Positions 13,101 to 26,652 of a DNA stretch of 64,000 nt are shown in pieces. The notes beneath the pieces were generated by a model. That model was not told the DNA's origin. It did not search any database and worked only from the letters and a program-made list of their open reading frames with translations. Source of the stretch: Caprimulgus europaeus (taxonomy: Eukaryota; Chordata; Aves; Caprimulgiformes; Caprimulgidae); assembly GCA_907165065.1 (NCBI GenBank), contig OU015525.1, forward strand, positions 41,894,037 through 41,958,036. The letters are read 5' to 3'. A program made the translations under genes and the position numbers. Each line of letters opens with the position of its first letter. Within the stretch, counting starts at the first letter, position 1.

Positions 13101-13470
13101 CAGGAAAGGTTTTAGTTCAGCCTGGAGAAGATAAGGTTCCAGGAAGACCTTATTGCAGCCTTTCAATATATCGAAGGGGCTTATAAGATTTTACCAAGGC
13201 TTGTAGTGACAGGACAAGAGAAAATGTTTTTAAACTGAAAGAGGGTAGGTTTAGATAGGGCATAAGGAGAAAAATTTTTATAAGGGTGTTAAGACACTGG
13301 AATATGTTGCCCAGAGAGGTTGTGGATGCTCTACCACTGGAAGCGTTCAAGGTCAGGCTGGATGGGACTTTGAGCAACCTTATCTAGTGAAAGATGTCCC
13401 TGTCCATGGCAGGGGGGGTGGACTAGATGATCTTTAAAGATCTCTTCCAACCCAAACCATTCTATGATGC
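13101..13470 (+). mobile_element. CR1 LINE, truncated 3' end
   Basis: A second CR1 3' end directly follows the previous copy. It runs through the 'GGACTAGATGATCTTTA' segment and ends near 13466 with CCATTCTATGATG. It is probably an independent insertion at the tail of the older copy. Confidence 0.85.
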
Positions 13471-14896
13471 CATAAATGAAGTGAACCATTCAATTTCCAC
13501 TAAAAATTCTCAGACTCCAGCCTGTAACAAACTCTTTTGTGCCTTTGAAAATTTGCATCCTCACAGCTTTCTCTATATACCCACTTTCTTGACAAAAGAA
13601 CCATAGCACTAGGCTACAAAAGGATCAACATTAATTAGAAGAGGTAAAAGCCTCTATACATTGAAGCTGGAAACTGAGCATAAGCAGGGGCTCCCTGCCC
13701 CATAGAAGAGCTCATTTACAAAAAAAGTCAGCCTCTTCTGTTTTCAAATTATATAATATTAATTCCTTAAAGACAAAGTTCCTTTGGACCATTTGGCTGG
13801 AAAATAAGGACAATTCAATTTACAGGTGCTTATGAAGGATGGTGCAGACAAAGGGTAAAATATGATGCACTACTAAAAATTCAAAAGTCATTCAGAAACA
13901 ACTATTCATTTTAAACCCAGTAAAATGTCTTTTCTTTTGAACTTGTCCATTGTCTGATTTATTGTACCTCAAGTGTTTTTGATGACCTTTTCTATTCTAT
14001 TATCCTTTCCAAGTTCTCTCTTTCGTTAAGCAATGCAGTTTTGAAACAACGCAGCTGGTACCCTTGAGACTGTACATTCTAGTTAGCTCAACTCCTGCCT
14101 CCAAAGGATAAGTGTAGTATCAGTAAACCATTTCGCACAATAGTACAATTCTCAAGGTAAAAAAGAGAATCAAACTTCCCCAAAATCATGATAAAAATTT
14201 TTTGGTTTATACTCCTCTATATTCACTTTGAGATTTTTTACTATTCTGGAAACAGACACGACTTCAAGCTTGAAGGACAATGTGGGTATAGGAGAAGAAT
14301 CCTAAAATTCTCTTTGATGCCAGAAATCCTCATTGTATTCCTGCACGCTTCCAAATAAAAACTGGAAACAGTAAGTATTATAAGCATATAATTCTCATTC
14401 TCTTTGGCACAAAACCTGGGGTTTGTTCTGATGAGTTAGAATACCAGCAGTTCCACAATGACTGAAGAGGAATACACATTGAGAGGAAAGAAAAAACAAA
14501 CAAACAAAAAACAGAAAAACATATAAAGAGGTGATTTTCATTTAGCATACATGGAGGAGATGTGCAACCTGACACCAAGTACAACCCTGGGGACATCATA
14601 AACTGTTACCTTACCACAGATGACTTTCTACACAATAAGTACTAGAAAAATATGAATTTTCAAACAGAGAGAAAACTAACATTATGGAAAGAAAAATGAC
14701 AGAACAGAGAGAAAGCATAAACAAAGTGATTTATTTTTTAAATTAAAATGTGAAGAGTTTACTAAAATATTCAAACAGTGTTTTGTAATTAATGTTTTTA
14801 AAAAAAATACAAATGACTACAAAGGTGTAAAGCAATTAGTTCTGAAACAGAAACAGAATGTCTTCATTAAAGACAGGAAACTAAAGCAGCATTTAC

Positions 14897-14941
14897 CATT
14901 TGCTTCTTCTTGGATTTGCAACTGTTGAGTTATTTGAAATT
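14897..14941 (-). CDS. PLAT exon 22: 45-nt Gln-rich linker
   Basis: This 45-nt exon (acceptor ...tttgggcAG, donor GTAAAT) is phase 1/1. It encodes FQITQQLQIQEEAN plus split codons, a Gln-rich probable helix linking PLAT4 to PLAT5. Support is splice consensus and frame continuity. Confidence 0.76.
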
Positions 14942-15271
14942 CTGCCCAAAAAACCCCAACAAACCACAACAAAACAAAACAGTTAATAAAGGTTCTACCC
15001 TTTAACACCAAAGAAAAGAGTTGAAAAAAGAGATGAAAGACATTATAGCCAAAATAAGAAAACTTTTCTTCTCATTCACTCCCTCATTACTTAATATCAC
15101 CTATACCCATTATACTATGCAAACACAAAGTGTATTCTCTCAGAAATATAACAAAGGAAGTTGCAGAATGGTTAACTCTGATATTTAAAGTGTAAGTTCA
15201 GCCCAGGTTTCATCAGAGGAAAAAATTACAAATTACTGATCTTACTTCCATATAGCTACAATAAACCTTAC
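14942..15271 (-). other. Intron between PLAT exons 21 and 22
   Basis: A 330-bp intron with nothing else recognised. Confidence 0.55.
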
Positions 15272-15330
15272 CTTGAGGGTATAGCTCAATTTCTGAATTA
15301 ATTACACCTTGGGACATAAACGGAAGCCAC
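15272..15330 (-). CDS. PLAT exon 21: end of PLAT4
   Basis: This 59-nt exon (acceptor ...attcttAG, donor GTAAGG) is phase 2 in and phase 1 out. The peptide is WLPFMSQGVINSEIELYPQ after the split codon. It corresponds to the 77-nt end exon of PLAT2 with six codons fewer, but keeps the WL start and the 'I..El.' strand. Confidence 0.82.
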
Positions 15331-17798
15331 CTAAGAATAAGAAAAAAAAATAAGAAAGCAGGGAGAAATTATTTTTTTCTACACCATATTACCATATAAG
15401 TGAATGATCCACATCTTATTTTCATACTGAATACATATAACAGTAATGGATCTCTGCCTCTGAAATTTCAGTATTTGATTTGACAGATGTTAAAGTAGAA
15501 ATTATTTGACGCAAAAAAAGAATTTTATTTGTGCAAACATATGAGCTGTGTAAGTGTAAAATATACCTGTGTCAGATTCAGAGACTTATGTGGCATGACT
15601 TTACTAATTTTTATAGCTAAACAGAAGAATATGGATTTTTTCAGTACTATGGATTGAGTGTTAAGTATAATTTGTATGTATCAATTGCACTATTTCTTAA
15701 AATCAAAGGTCAGTGTTAAAAACAAAGATGGAATCAAATGCTGCTCTTCCTTATTCCTCCTTGAGGACAGATAGATGAGTCTGAAAAAGTACAAATTAAG
15801 GCAAATATTGATTAAGTTTCTTAGTCATGTTACTCCAGGCTACAGATAGCTTTGAAAGCTTTTCATTCAGAACACGGATTACCAACTCTTTTAAGCTTCC
15901 TCCTGCTTGGCAAAAAGTCAGCTGGTTTTCTACAGGGGAAAAAAAAAATCTACAAGCTTCTGAACTACTGTTTTTTACTTACTTGGTCCACTTAGATGGA
16001 CCATCCAGGAATGACCTAAATGACCTAAATCATTCACTTTTCTAGGAAGCCTGTTGGGAATCCAGTATAAACTGGGCAGGATGCATCCAGACTGGCTTTT
16101 GAAGGTTCCCTATTTTTTGTCTTGAAAATATCAGCAGGCCACTTCATATAAAAACTAGTGTCTAAGAAATGAATTTTGTCTTACTACACAATTACTTATT
16201 TATATCACTTCTGCTAAAATCTGACCACCCAAGTATCTTCTACAATCCAATGTGCTAAAAAGTATCAATCTGTAACTAACATACTTTACAACTGAAATCC
16301 AGTGAGAGCTACTGGGTGTTCAGAAACTAATACTAGAATTTTAAGTCAGATAAAATGCTGACGTTTCCTTGACTAAATGAGGAAAAATACAGAATTTTGT
16401 TTATACCCTAGATCATAAAACATCAATGTAAAATAAAGCTGTGAGGCTGAAGATTAATAAATTAGAGAGATTTCTGAAGTACAAACATTTCCCACCTCCT
16501 TGAATAGAGCACAGTGTTTCAGCTTTACATTTTGGCCAACACCGAAGCTACCCCAGACCCCCACCACCAACCTATTTTAACCCTTTTTCAGTGGCAGTGT
16601 TCCTTGTAGAAAAGTTAGGAATGAAAAAAAAAACCTCTCTCTCTCTTCTTGACAGTGTCTGCCACTGAATAATTGTTGCTCATCAACATCTGGTGTTAAT
16701 TATCACATAATTAATCCAGCAAAGTGCCCCGACACGCATTGTTCCTAAGCTGCGGTGCCCTGACATGCATCATCCCTAAGCCGTGTTGCCTGCAGGAGGA
16801 CAGCTCTGACACAGATCGAGGCAGGTAGCTGACCCCATTTCTCTGTAGAACTTCCATTAGGAAATTTTACCTCTTTTTTTTTTAGAAAGGTAGTAACCAC
16901 AGCTGGTCTGCATCCACATCTACTCTAGAGAAACCCTCAGTCTTTTACTACTATTTAAAAACAAGTTACTGATTGAAGAAAGATCCTAGTTTTAGAGAGT
17001 TTTATCAAGGTGAGAACACATCTTTATTCCTGTTTTTTGAGGATGTGACATCAAGAGTTGCAAGAAGCTGTTCAAGTTTATGTAACAAATTCATAAGAAT
17101 CCAGACAAAATAGCCAGGTATCCTGCATGTATTACATATTACTATTTAAATATTGTTAATTAAATATTATTAATTCTAGTGCCTTGTCACCTTGTTTCTC
17201 TACACCTTGTTTCACTCAAATGACACACATGCTCACAAAACAGATGGCAAAACTGGAAACTTCGAATGTGGGATAATACCATAATATTTTTCCAGACATG
17301 CAAAACACAATACTTACCAACTGACTTTTAAGATTTATTTATTTTAATAACTTAAAGGGAACAATCACAAAATAATTCTGATTTTTGAACATCACATTTT
17401 TCTCTCTACCAGTGTTGCTGTTCATAAAGAGAGTGACTGCTACTTGTGGATGGCAAATCTGTTTTCTTTCCCATTTAGAAATACATGTAATTTAGAACCT
17501 TATTATGTGCTTTATCTTTTCTTCCTGAATAGGTAAATCACACTCACAACACTGATGCCTGTATGATAAGGCTGGACGGTACAATCTAGTAACAAAGCCA
17601 CAATGTAAGCATCTAAATTTTGCTGTGGACCATACAGCATATTATCCCAAGCAATCTATTCTGGAACAACACATTTTGTGGATTTTATGAAACTGCAAAA
17701 TAATTAAAATTTGTCTTTCTCTGGAAAATTCATATTTAGTACATTGATTGGCATAATACTTAGTGATGCATATTTAAGAATATTGTCGTAAAAATTAC
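15331..17798 (-). other. Intron between PLAT exons 20 and 21
   Basis: About 2.5 kb. A local imperfect repeat around 16720-16780 (two copies of a GCCC[CT]GACA[CT]GCAT-type segment) is the only structure noticed. Confidence 0.5.
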
Positions 17799-17953
17799 CT
17801 TTCACAACAGAAAACATATTCCAAGTTGTTCTCAGCTTCTCTGACAATGACTTTATCACAGTACCAGTGCTGGGACTCGGCATGAGGCTCGCAGCGCAAC
17901 AGCACCTTCTGCAGTTTTCCAAGAGATACAGCTTTCACTGCAAACGCATTGAT
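17799..17953 (-). CDS. PLAT exon 20: central and late strands of PLAT4
   Basis: This 155-nt exon (acceptor ...gtcttctAG, donor GTAATT) is phase 0 in and phase 2 out. The peptide INAFAVKAVSLGKLQKVLLR continues CEPHAESQHWYCDKVIV and ends LEYVFCCE. One exon covers what two exons (79 + 76 nt) cover in PLAT2. The IgHdn motif is replaced by a LRCEPH stretch, so ligand binding may differ. Confidence 0.93.
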
Positions 17954-20220
17954 CTAGAAGACAGAGGAGGAGACAGCACACCGCAATTTGCCGTTACTAA
18001 ATCTGTCTGAAAGTTGGAAGTATTTTAAAAGTCTGATTAACCCTCACAGGTACAAAGATTCTCGCTGTTTTTAATGACAGCTGGACTGAATGCAAAGTGT
18101 CTGGATCTGAAAAGTTAAATGTATTTTTGATCATGTATCAGAGGAAATGAGAAAACACAACTAAAATGCAACTGCAGTAATAATCCCAAATAAATTGTTT
18201 TTTCAGCCAACACCCAGAATGCTGCACACAACTCTTCACTATTGTTTGAATACCTCACCATCTACAATTTTTCTTCTCCAGGCAAGAACAAGTTAAAGCT
18301 ACTATTTCCTTTGTAGATATTTATTTCAAATACAGACTTTCTCATCCTTTTCTCTTTTTGGTCTCACCTCCTCTATTTATATGTTATTCTGCTGGAAGAG
18401 ACTGAAATCTGACATGCCACTTTCCCCTTGGTATTCATTTAGGCTTGAGTTTACAGTTGGCAAAGTTTGTTTCCATAGGAGCATGAAGCTGATCAGGCGA
18501 AAGGTTCAGGTTGGTAATTTTCTGTCACAGTAAAAAGCATATAGCGTTCTCTCTCTAAATGTAACGGTCTGGGACACACTTCTGAGTAAAAGAAAAATGA
18601 AGGAAAGAACTACACTGGAAAATTCATATCCATAAAGTTCTCAGTCCTTAGCAAACGGCAGAATTGAAACTGCCTGTGCAACTTTAGTTCTCCCTGGTGT
18701 ATATGTAATATATGATCACAAGCTATTCTCTATGAAGGATCCCTGCCTCAAATTATGCACAGGCAGGACTGCAGCTTTTTAATACTTCTTTTTATCTTCA
18801 TTACCTTGATGACTCTATGCATTATTTACCACAACCACCCAAACATTTCAGTGAAGCAGAACTGATTTCCCCAGTGACTTCTATTTTGCACATTTTCCAT
18901 AGTACTCCAGCTTTCTGCAAATACTGAAATCTATTTTTCAAAAGGTCACCTGTGTAATATTTCATTTTACCTATATAGTTAAAGTACAGAGATTGCCAAA
19001 AGCTGTCAACATGCAAAGCAGTTTGGGTGCTCAACTGAGAAAGATTGGGGCTAATTTATCAGCACATTTAGCATTACAAAGAGCTTGCTATGTCCAGAAT
19101 AGAATTCTCTGTGAACAAACTTCAGTTTCAGCAATGGTTGCTCAGAAAAGTTAAACTGGTTAGGCAGCAAAACAGAAGCACACAAAAAGTGGTCACTCAG
19201 GGAAGCCTTACTTTAAGTGGTTTGCCCAATACCATGTAGCGTGTTTGTGGCAGGGATTAAACGAACTTGTTAAAGTCAGCACTCAACTGCCTTTGTCATA
19301 AAATGATATATCCCAGGCTCTGCTCTGCTGCTTTGTACAAGCCACTGCCTCACTCACCCACTTCCATAACAAAGTAAGCTTTGAGCCATCCCTCTTAGCC
19401 CCTGTATAAATAATATGCTGAATTTACTCAGTCTGGCTAGAATAACTCCCCCAGAAAACTCCACTTAAATTCTGAATTTCAATTGGAATAGAACTTTATA
19501 CCTAATACATTCATAATGGCATAAAATATATATTTTAAAATAGTATAGACACCTCTGAAGTTTTCCAGTGGATGATTTTTACGTTTAGCTTTTTAGATAC
19601 TGCTTTTTTGTTTTCTAATTAACGGCATCTTGATACCATTTGTTAGACATACAAGTGTTAATTCTGAATAGCTCACAAAGGAAGAAATAGGCTCAATAGA
19701 AAGTCATAAGAAGGCTAGTGGCAGGGCTAAGATTAGATTCAGTAGTCCCTGAAATTCAACTGCAGAAAATCAGGAAGACGCATACTTTACTTTTGGAGGA
19801 GAAAACAGGTAATCAAAAAAAAAATTAAATCTGTGCTGCATTAATCACAATATTATACTATCACATGTTTAAAAAAATACACCGTGAACAGTCCCACCAA
19901 GATCTGAAATCATGGAACAATTTCTGTGCAGTCCTTTAGAATCAGCTGTACTCATGAAACCTTGACAGAATATGTTTTATATTCACAGACAGCTCTTCTC
20001 ATCATCCTAGGGAGCTTTGTCACATCATTTTTCTTCCCCTTTTCCTACCTGTGTTTCCACTCATTCTGGTTACTCCTGGATTAGTGAAAAATTATTTTCC
20101 TTAGTTCCTAAAAAATATTTTTCTAAATCTCTGTGTTCATTTTTATTAGGAACCCATCAAGACCAGTAAAAGTTTTTTAGTTATATTTATATGGCTAAGC
20201 AAATCGTTTTTCAGACTTAC
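17954..20220 (-). other. Intron between PLAT exons 19 and 20
   Basis: About 2.3 kb; no repeat or exon recognised. The minus-strand ORF at 18822-19034 shows no PLAT pattern. Confidence 0.55.
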
Positions 20221-20372
20221 CATTCCTCTCTGAAATGTCACTGGTACACCAGATTTATGTAGAAGTCTTAGACCAGAATCTCCTCTTTTTCCATAGATAC
20301 ACAGATAAACTGCAGAATCTGTTTCAGCTTGCTCCATGACACCGGTGTAGACATAAACATGGTATAAAACAA
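20221..20372 (-). CDS. PLAT exon 19: first half of PLAT4
   Basis: This 152-nt exon (acceptor ...tttggaAG, donor GTAAGT) is phase 1 in and phase 0 out. The peptide starts VLYHVYVYTGVMEQAETDSA, continues VYLCIYGKRGDSGLRLL and ends VTFQRGM. It has the PLAT N-terminal pattern with the conserved YG.RGDsG turn. Length and phases match the PLAT2 exon 45306-45457. Confidence 0.92.
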
Positions 20373-20643
20373 CTTCCAAAAATAACCAAAGGAAGAAAAT
20401 ACATATGTAATCACAATTCATTTTACTCAGCACTCTAACTTAATGGAAACAATGCCAGTAAATTTGATTTGCAATTAATTTGCTGGAATATATTCTCCAG
20501 AAATCATCCTATCTATCTGTTTTTAAGATTGCTTAGACCACATTTATGAATACAGAGCAGATGGAATATAACTGAGATGACATGAATACTGAAAACCAGG
20601 CAACAGATATATATGTAACAGTGCAACTGAAGTATACACATAC

Positions 20644-20776
20644 TTGGATAGATAGGTTTTCCAGCTTCCAGTACAGGAAGTTCACAGAGAATATCTCCAT
20701 CATCATGATTCTTTGACAACAATGTATTTGTTGGAAAATTCAGTGTTTTCTTGCTCTTTAGATGTTGCAGTGTCAC
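20644..20776 (-). CDS. PLAT exon 18: last strands of PLAT3
   Basis: This 133-nt exon (acceptor ...tctctAG, donor GTATGT) is phase 0 in and phase 1 out. The peptide starts VTLQHLKSKKTLNFPTNTLL and ends DILCELPVLEAGKPIYP. It is the same length and phase as the PLAT1 exon 49641-49773, with the shared 'DG.i..ELPVL..G.PI.P' end. The conserved strand Trp (WL) is Leu here. Confidence 0.92.
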
Positions 20777-22858
20777 CTAGAGAAAAAGCAATTCCAACTA
20801 TGACTCAGTTCACTCTTTCCAGTGCTTTGCATCTCAACAGCAGAACATATTTTTCTGTATTTTTTCTTCTATCTCAGAAAACAATAACACAATCAACCAA
20901 TATGACATACAAAATTGCATTATGAAAATATTTTTATTTGAGCCACTACTTTGCACCTGGACTACTTACTAGAGAGGATCTTTTTTCACACCCATGGTAT
21001 TGCAGCTGAAACTGCCAGCCTTTACTCTTTGAATATGCCTTGAACTTTAAAATCATCTTACTCTTGGAACAAACAAATCTGTAATTGAAATTTCCTTTTT
21101 TTGCTGTAAGGAATGTCAGCAATTCTGATTTCTGTCAGTGAACCACCTCTATGTAACACTCTCTGGAGTACGGAATACTGAAAACTTTCTGGTAAGTGAG
21201 GTTAGGTGAGACTGAGCTTTTGGAAGATGTGGAAAGACCGGTATGTTTTTATATTAAAATGAAAACAGGATGAAACTCATAATCTATATCCTTCTGAATT
21301 TTGTTAAGGAGAGGATTTGTTGAAATATTAAATCAATTTGTATTATATTTGTCTCTTCTACAGCAAAACAAAAGACAACCTGGGTAGCAGCACCCTCTAT
21401 TTATTTCTCCGAAGATTCCTCTGAATTCAAATTCTCAAGTTATTTGCCACTGTACCTCCTGATATCTGTTTTACTTGTCTCCTATAACTAAAGCAGTCTT
21501 TCCTCTTTTTTATAGGAGCAGTTTTCCTTGGTCTTGAATTATAACAATGCTTACTATATTTTTTTTTCATAGGCCTTCACTAGCAAAAGGAAATCGGTGC
21601 CAAAAGTTGTCTCTCTGCAGTTGGGTTTTGAATGTGCATACATAAGCCTTGCAAACAAAATTATGAAAACAAGTATTCACATTCAAATTCTAATGCTGAG
21701 GAAATCAGGACAATATATGCCTTTATCTCACTTTTCCAATAAAATATTATTTTGAGTAAAATAAACACTTCTTTTAACACCAAAGCATGTATTTATTCTA
21801 ATATGAAATACTTTTGCAGCAGTGATTCTTAATCTCTAATATTTATTGGCAGAGCTCCCCCTGCTGATTTATAACAATCACAAATATTAACTGCTTTGTC
21901 AGAAAAACACAGCTTTCAACCTTATTTATTTCTTTCTGTGAAAAGAAATATTTTAAATCCCAGGGTTACCCTATGAAATTTGGAACAAAATGTTAAAAAA
22001 AATTAACTGCAACCATTTGAGCAACTGAAATATTTTTACTTACATTAAGTTTTGATAGTTATAGTTAAGGTCTTTGGGTTAATGTAAAAATCTGTTATTA
22101 CTCTGTAATCCTGGTTGTCTAAATCAGGCTTTTTAAGATGAATTAAAAGCCAAAGGACAAGCTTGTGTCTTTTGCAGATTCAAAATACGAAAAAGAAGAC
22201 AAATATTTATGTGTAGTTCTGAAATAAATCTTACATAGGGGTCAGCAATAGCAAGAATTTAGTATGATATTAATCTGTAAACATCCTTAAATATCACGAG
22301 AAAAACAGAGTCAAAAGAGAAGGAGAAAAGAATAATTCATTCATTGAACAGAAAAAAAAAAATCCAGCAGTTTCTTTTTCCCTGAAAATGGTTGTTATTG
22401 TGAACTATGTTTGGGCCAATTATGACTAGCTGAATCTTAAGCAAACTTTGTTTATTCTTCACAGGTACTTGTCATGGGATAATTGTTGCTCCGTCTTTTT
22501 TCAGTCTTTCATAGTTGGAATTTATTGCTAGAAACTCCCTAACACACACTGAAGAGTACAGGTGAGCTTTCAGAAAGCAAGACTTCATAGAATGCATCAA
22601 TACCCTGAAACTGGTACCTATGAACTACATGAATTAGTAAAAATTGAAAAATAATGCTACATATTTCCAGCTCTCAGGAGGTGGACTCTGTTGGTGATGT
22701 TGTCAACTTTAAAGCAACCTAAGAAGACAAAGCAATAAGAATTTATTATAAATCAGCATTTTTTGATGTGTGAAGCTGTGGCTTAATGAATAGATGGGCC
22801 TTTAGTTCATATAAAAATTAATAAATCATAAAAAATTCAACCATTAAAAAAATCTCAC
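20777..22858 (-). other. Intron between PLAT exons 17 and 18
   Basis: About 2.1 kb; I see nothing beyond splice signals. Confidence 0.55.
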
Positions 22859-22948
22859 CTTTTGTAAGTTCCACTCTGACTGTTCATTCAATAATTCATG
22901 AAGTTCAATTCTTATCTTGTAGATATTCCCAATGTTTTTTATTTTAAC
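22859..22948 (-). CDS. PLAT exon 17: central strands of PLAT3
   Basis: This 90-nt, phase 0/0 exon (acceptor ...ttattcAG, donor GTGAGA). The peptide VKIKNIGNIYKIRIELHELL is followed by NEQSEWNLQK. It keeps the 'iG.iyKiRI' core, but the usual IGHdn is replaced by an IELHEL stretch. Confidence 0.9.
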
Positions 22949-25900
22949 CTGAATAAAGCCAGAACAGTAAAACATGTAACTACAGACAAAAATATATACA
23001 ATTTAGGCTTTAAATGTGTATGGTAAAGGCCATGCCTTGCAAACTAACACTGTATCCAATTCATGATTAAAAGACATTTCAGTCTCAGACTCCCACACAT
23101 ACAGAAGAAGCAGCATCCTAATGGCAAGCACAAGGTCTATGAATTCTATACTTAAAACTGTGTACAGCCTTCAGGACACCCTAAAAAAACCCAAAACAAA
23201 CAAACAAAACCAAACAAAAAACCCTAAATATTTCCCTCCCTGTATTTTCAATCATCATATGTGAAATAACTCAAAAATCCAGTCCTCATTTATGCACAAA
23301 TCCCATTTTTGTACATTTTGCCCTGTTTTTCTACATTTTGCCATTCATTTAATTTGGGCTATATTTCTTGAAAAAAAATATAGCTGCATCACACGGTGGA
23401 GTCAGGGTGGGGGGGATACATAAAATTGCATCTTTATCTTTGCTGTTGGTTCCAGATTCCTCTGAACCACTGTAGTATCTGAGTATACAAGCACAGCATG
23501 CAACATTTGATTGGCAGACTTTGGATTACAGGATCCAGAAAAGAGACTACTTCTGTTTTGTCTAAGCAGATTTCTGTCTGAGCCCCAGTTTCACACTTTA
23601 TAACCTATTGAAATCACAGTGCTTGCCAGAGAAATGATTTGGCAGATGTTTGAACTGTTCAGAGTTTGAAAAGTAAAAAAAATTGGTGAGGGCCATTCAC
23701 GAGAGAAATGTGGAACACAAAATTAAATCATTTAAACCACAGGTCACAAATCTTTCATAATGTAACGTGACCATAAAACCTAGTATATCAAAGTGAAGGA
23801 TATAAAACTTTTGGAGACGTTGAAGAATAAGCTCTCAAAAGCTGGCAGAACATCAGCAAAACTCTGAAAATCACTGATAGTGTCTTCATTTTCTGCCTAT
23901 GATTTGCATTAATTTGTACTTTCTTTGCATTTTCAAGCATTATATATGTTCTTACTTATGAAATCTACTCTATGCAACCCTATCCTATTCCACTTACCTG
24001 GGGTTTATTTAACCATTATTTAAAGTGAGCATAAATCATTTTAGATTATTTGTAATATACTGTTAGGAAAGGAAAAGTAAATGCTAAATAATAATTCCAT
24101 TAATAAAAGGTTGGTTACAGCCTATTCCAGTCCATCACGTACATCCAAAGAAGCTATTTGCACTGTACAAAAATTACTTTCTTTTCATTCTCTTAGAAAC
24201 ACCTAGTAGTATATTATCCACTCATTCTTTACTTTCATTAATAAAGAGCACTCTTTTCAGAGGTAAGAATTACCTCAGTTCCTGTACCAGCTTTTAGCTG
24301 TCTCTGTGCTTTTGTATAACAAACTTTTATATTACAGTCATATTGTTATCATGTTTTAGTCAAAGATTTCTAGAAGCAAACAATTTTTACCCTCGATTTC
24401 CTTAACATTGAAATTCACTCAGTGAATCACTGTGGTTGGCTGGGAAAGAATCTGAGGAATTCACACCTGTATTTACATTGGTATGGTTGTTACATCGACC
24501 TGAATTTCATTAACAAAGTAAATGCTAACTCCAGGCTTGCAACACTGATGTGATAATATGGTTCTTGTCTTTTCCATGAGCTTAAGAAAATAGTTTTGTT
24601 CTGTGGAGTCAGATTCTGTTATTGTTGCTTATGCTGCACAGTATTTCTCTCTTTAAGGAGACTTGCTAGAGGTAAACCTGAGACTTTGGGATAAAAGCAG
24701 CAACAAAGTAAGAGTATGAAAAAAATGGTCTCATCTACCACATTTCACAAACAAATCAACCCAGTTCTCAAGTAATATGAGACACCGTCTTCTTGTTCAC
24801 AGAGCCAGTGTTCACTGAATATACAGTGCTGTCACATTATATGTTCATTCTAGTGAATCCCTCTTTAGGCCTTTGGTTAAAAAAATTTACATGATCATTT
24901 CATGTATCAATACAAAACAAATGCATGGAACTTCATCAGAATGCAAAGAGTTAATTCTGCCTGAAACAAGCAGAGGTCTCCTAAAAGAAACCTCCTGGTA
25001 TCCTTCTTGATTTTCCTCATGCACAGTCACAGAAATGGTTAAACAGACAATGACCACTCACACGGGTAAGGTAAGAGAGGGAAGGCTACATATGAATGGT
25101 TTTAATTTCTCAAGATAGTTTTATTCAAACTTCTCATAGTTGCATATACTGCTGATAAAGTGAAAGGTTAAAGAAAACTGACTCCAAATTGCCTGGTTAT
25201 TACAGGCTTTCAGAAGCTATTTTCTTCCTAGAACTCCTGGCCAGAGCTATGATTAAGTTGATTACTTTAAAAAATAAAATGTATCTTCTGTTATAGAAAA
25301 TATCAATGAGACCATATCAAGCTCAAAGATGTAAATAATAAAAAGAAGATGTAAGGTGTTTTAAACCTTGCATCCCTAGCCTCATTTCAAGACTTCTCCT
25401 GCTAAACAAGTGCAGGATAAAGTTTAAAGAGAAATAAAAGAAGAAAGAGCTCTTACTCATAGGCCTTTTCTTTGTGAATTTATCTACTGCAGACTAAAGA
25501 GTGAAAAGCACTTTGGTGACATTTGCGGTTTCATGCCTGAATGCAATAGTGTCAGCATGATGTGAAGAATCATAGTAGTAGCCCCAGGTGCTGAGAGAAA
25601 GATTCTGCTCTTTCAGAAGATCAATACCTGCAGCACACAGTCATAAGGGGCAACATCTATTTTAGAGAAGAAAAACTGGTCCATCTCTTAAGAATGTATT
25701 GATTAACATTGCAAACATGCCATTACCCAGTGTTGCTTATAAATTATTCACTAATTAGGAGAACAAGATTCCCCGTGGATCCTAATATATAGCCTACATG
25801 CTTAGAAAATGAACATTACAGTTGGTTATCTTCCTGCCTATGCCCTACTCATAGAGAGTATTATTATTAATATTATTGACAATAACAATCTTGGTTTTTG

Positions 25901-26652
25901 CCAAGATTGTATTAGAAGAGCTGATGACAGCAGAAAAAAAATTTGCACAAAATGAGAAAAACAGTTCACTGAAGACAGAAATATGTTGGATGCATCTCAG
26001 ACAAAGATTTAAGCAAAACAGAAGCTTTAGCCCCATTGGTAGTTTCCTCTCAGCCTACCTAGACATACTTTTCTTATTACAATAGAGGCGGGGTTTATTC
26101 TTAAGTATTAGCAGAACTATCATAACATATAGGTTTTATTGGGCTCTTCATAATTCCATTGGCAGAGCTTCTGGCATTTCAGCCATTTACAATATGGCAG
26201 TTAAAAAAAAGGTTTTCTTCCTTAACACAGAATACCTTCCTTCTCTTTCTTTCAGCTCCACAGCATACATTTTATAGTACACTTTGAAAAATGTATGCAT
26301 GAAGATTTCATTACTAAAGACCCTTAAATTATATACAAGTCTTACATCAGACACAGTTTGTTTAGGAGTGGACAGTTTCTAAAGCTAGTTTCAAATCAAT
26401 GATCTTAAAGAAATCAATTTACTTCTGCAGTTGTCCCATTTGGGCTACTATATGAGGGAGAGGGGGTTAAAAGAAAGAGCATTTCCTCTGTTGCTAACTA
26501 TATGCACCAAGCTGATGTAATGCAGAATTCATAGAGATAGAGATTTATTGTATGCAGTAAACACATGAGAAAAACATTTTTTCTTTTCACATGAAAGAAT
26601 AATCTTTGGAAAGGTACACATTAAAATAATGTTCTTAGCCTTCATTAGCTAC
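22949..26652 (-). other. Intron between PLAT exons 16 and 17
   Basis: About 3.7 kb of AT-rich sequence. I recognise no transposon or exon. The short minus-strand ORF at 25845-26036 has no family pattern. Confidence 0.55.

Larger units (their letters stand above)
9659..14896 (-). other. Intron between PLAT exons 22 and 23
   Basis: About 5.2 kb, the longest internal intron; more than half is a nest of CR1 copies (10740-13470) opposite in orientation to the gene. All ORFs at 10727-13377 fall inside these repeats. Confidence 0.65.

Noticed and set aside
10727..13377. Dense cluster of ORFs on both strands
   Set aside because: All fall within CR1 copies; the plus-strand frames are broken reverse-transcriptase remnants.
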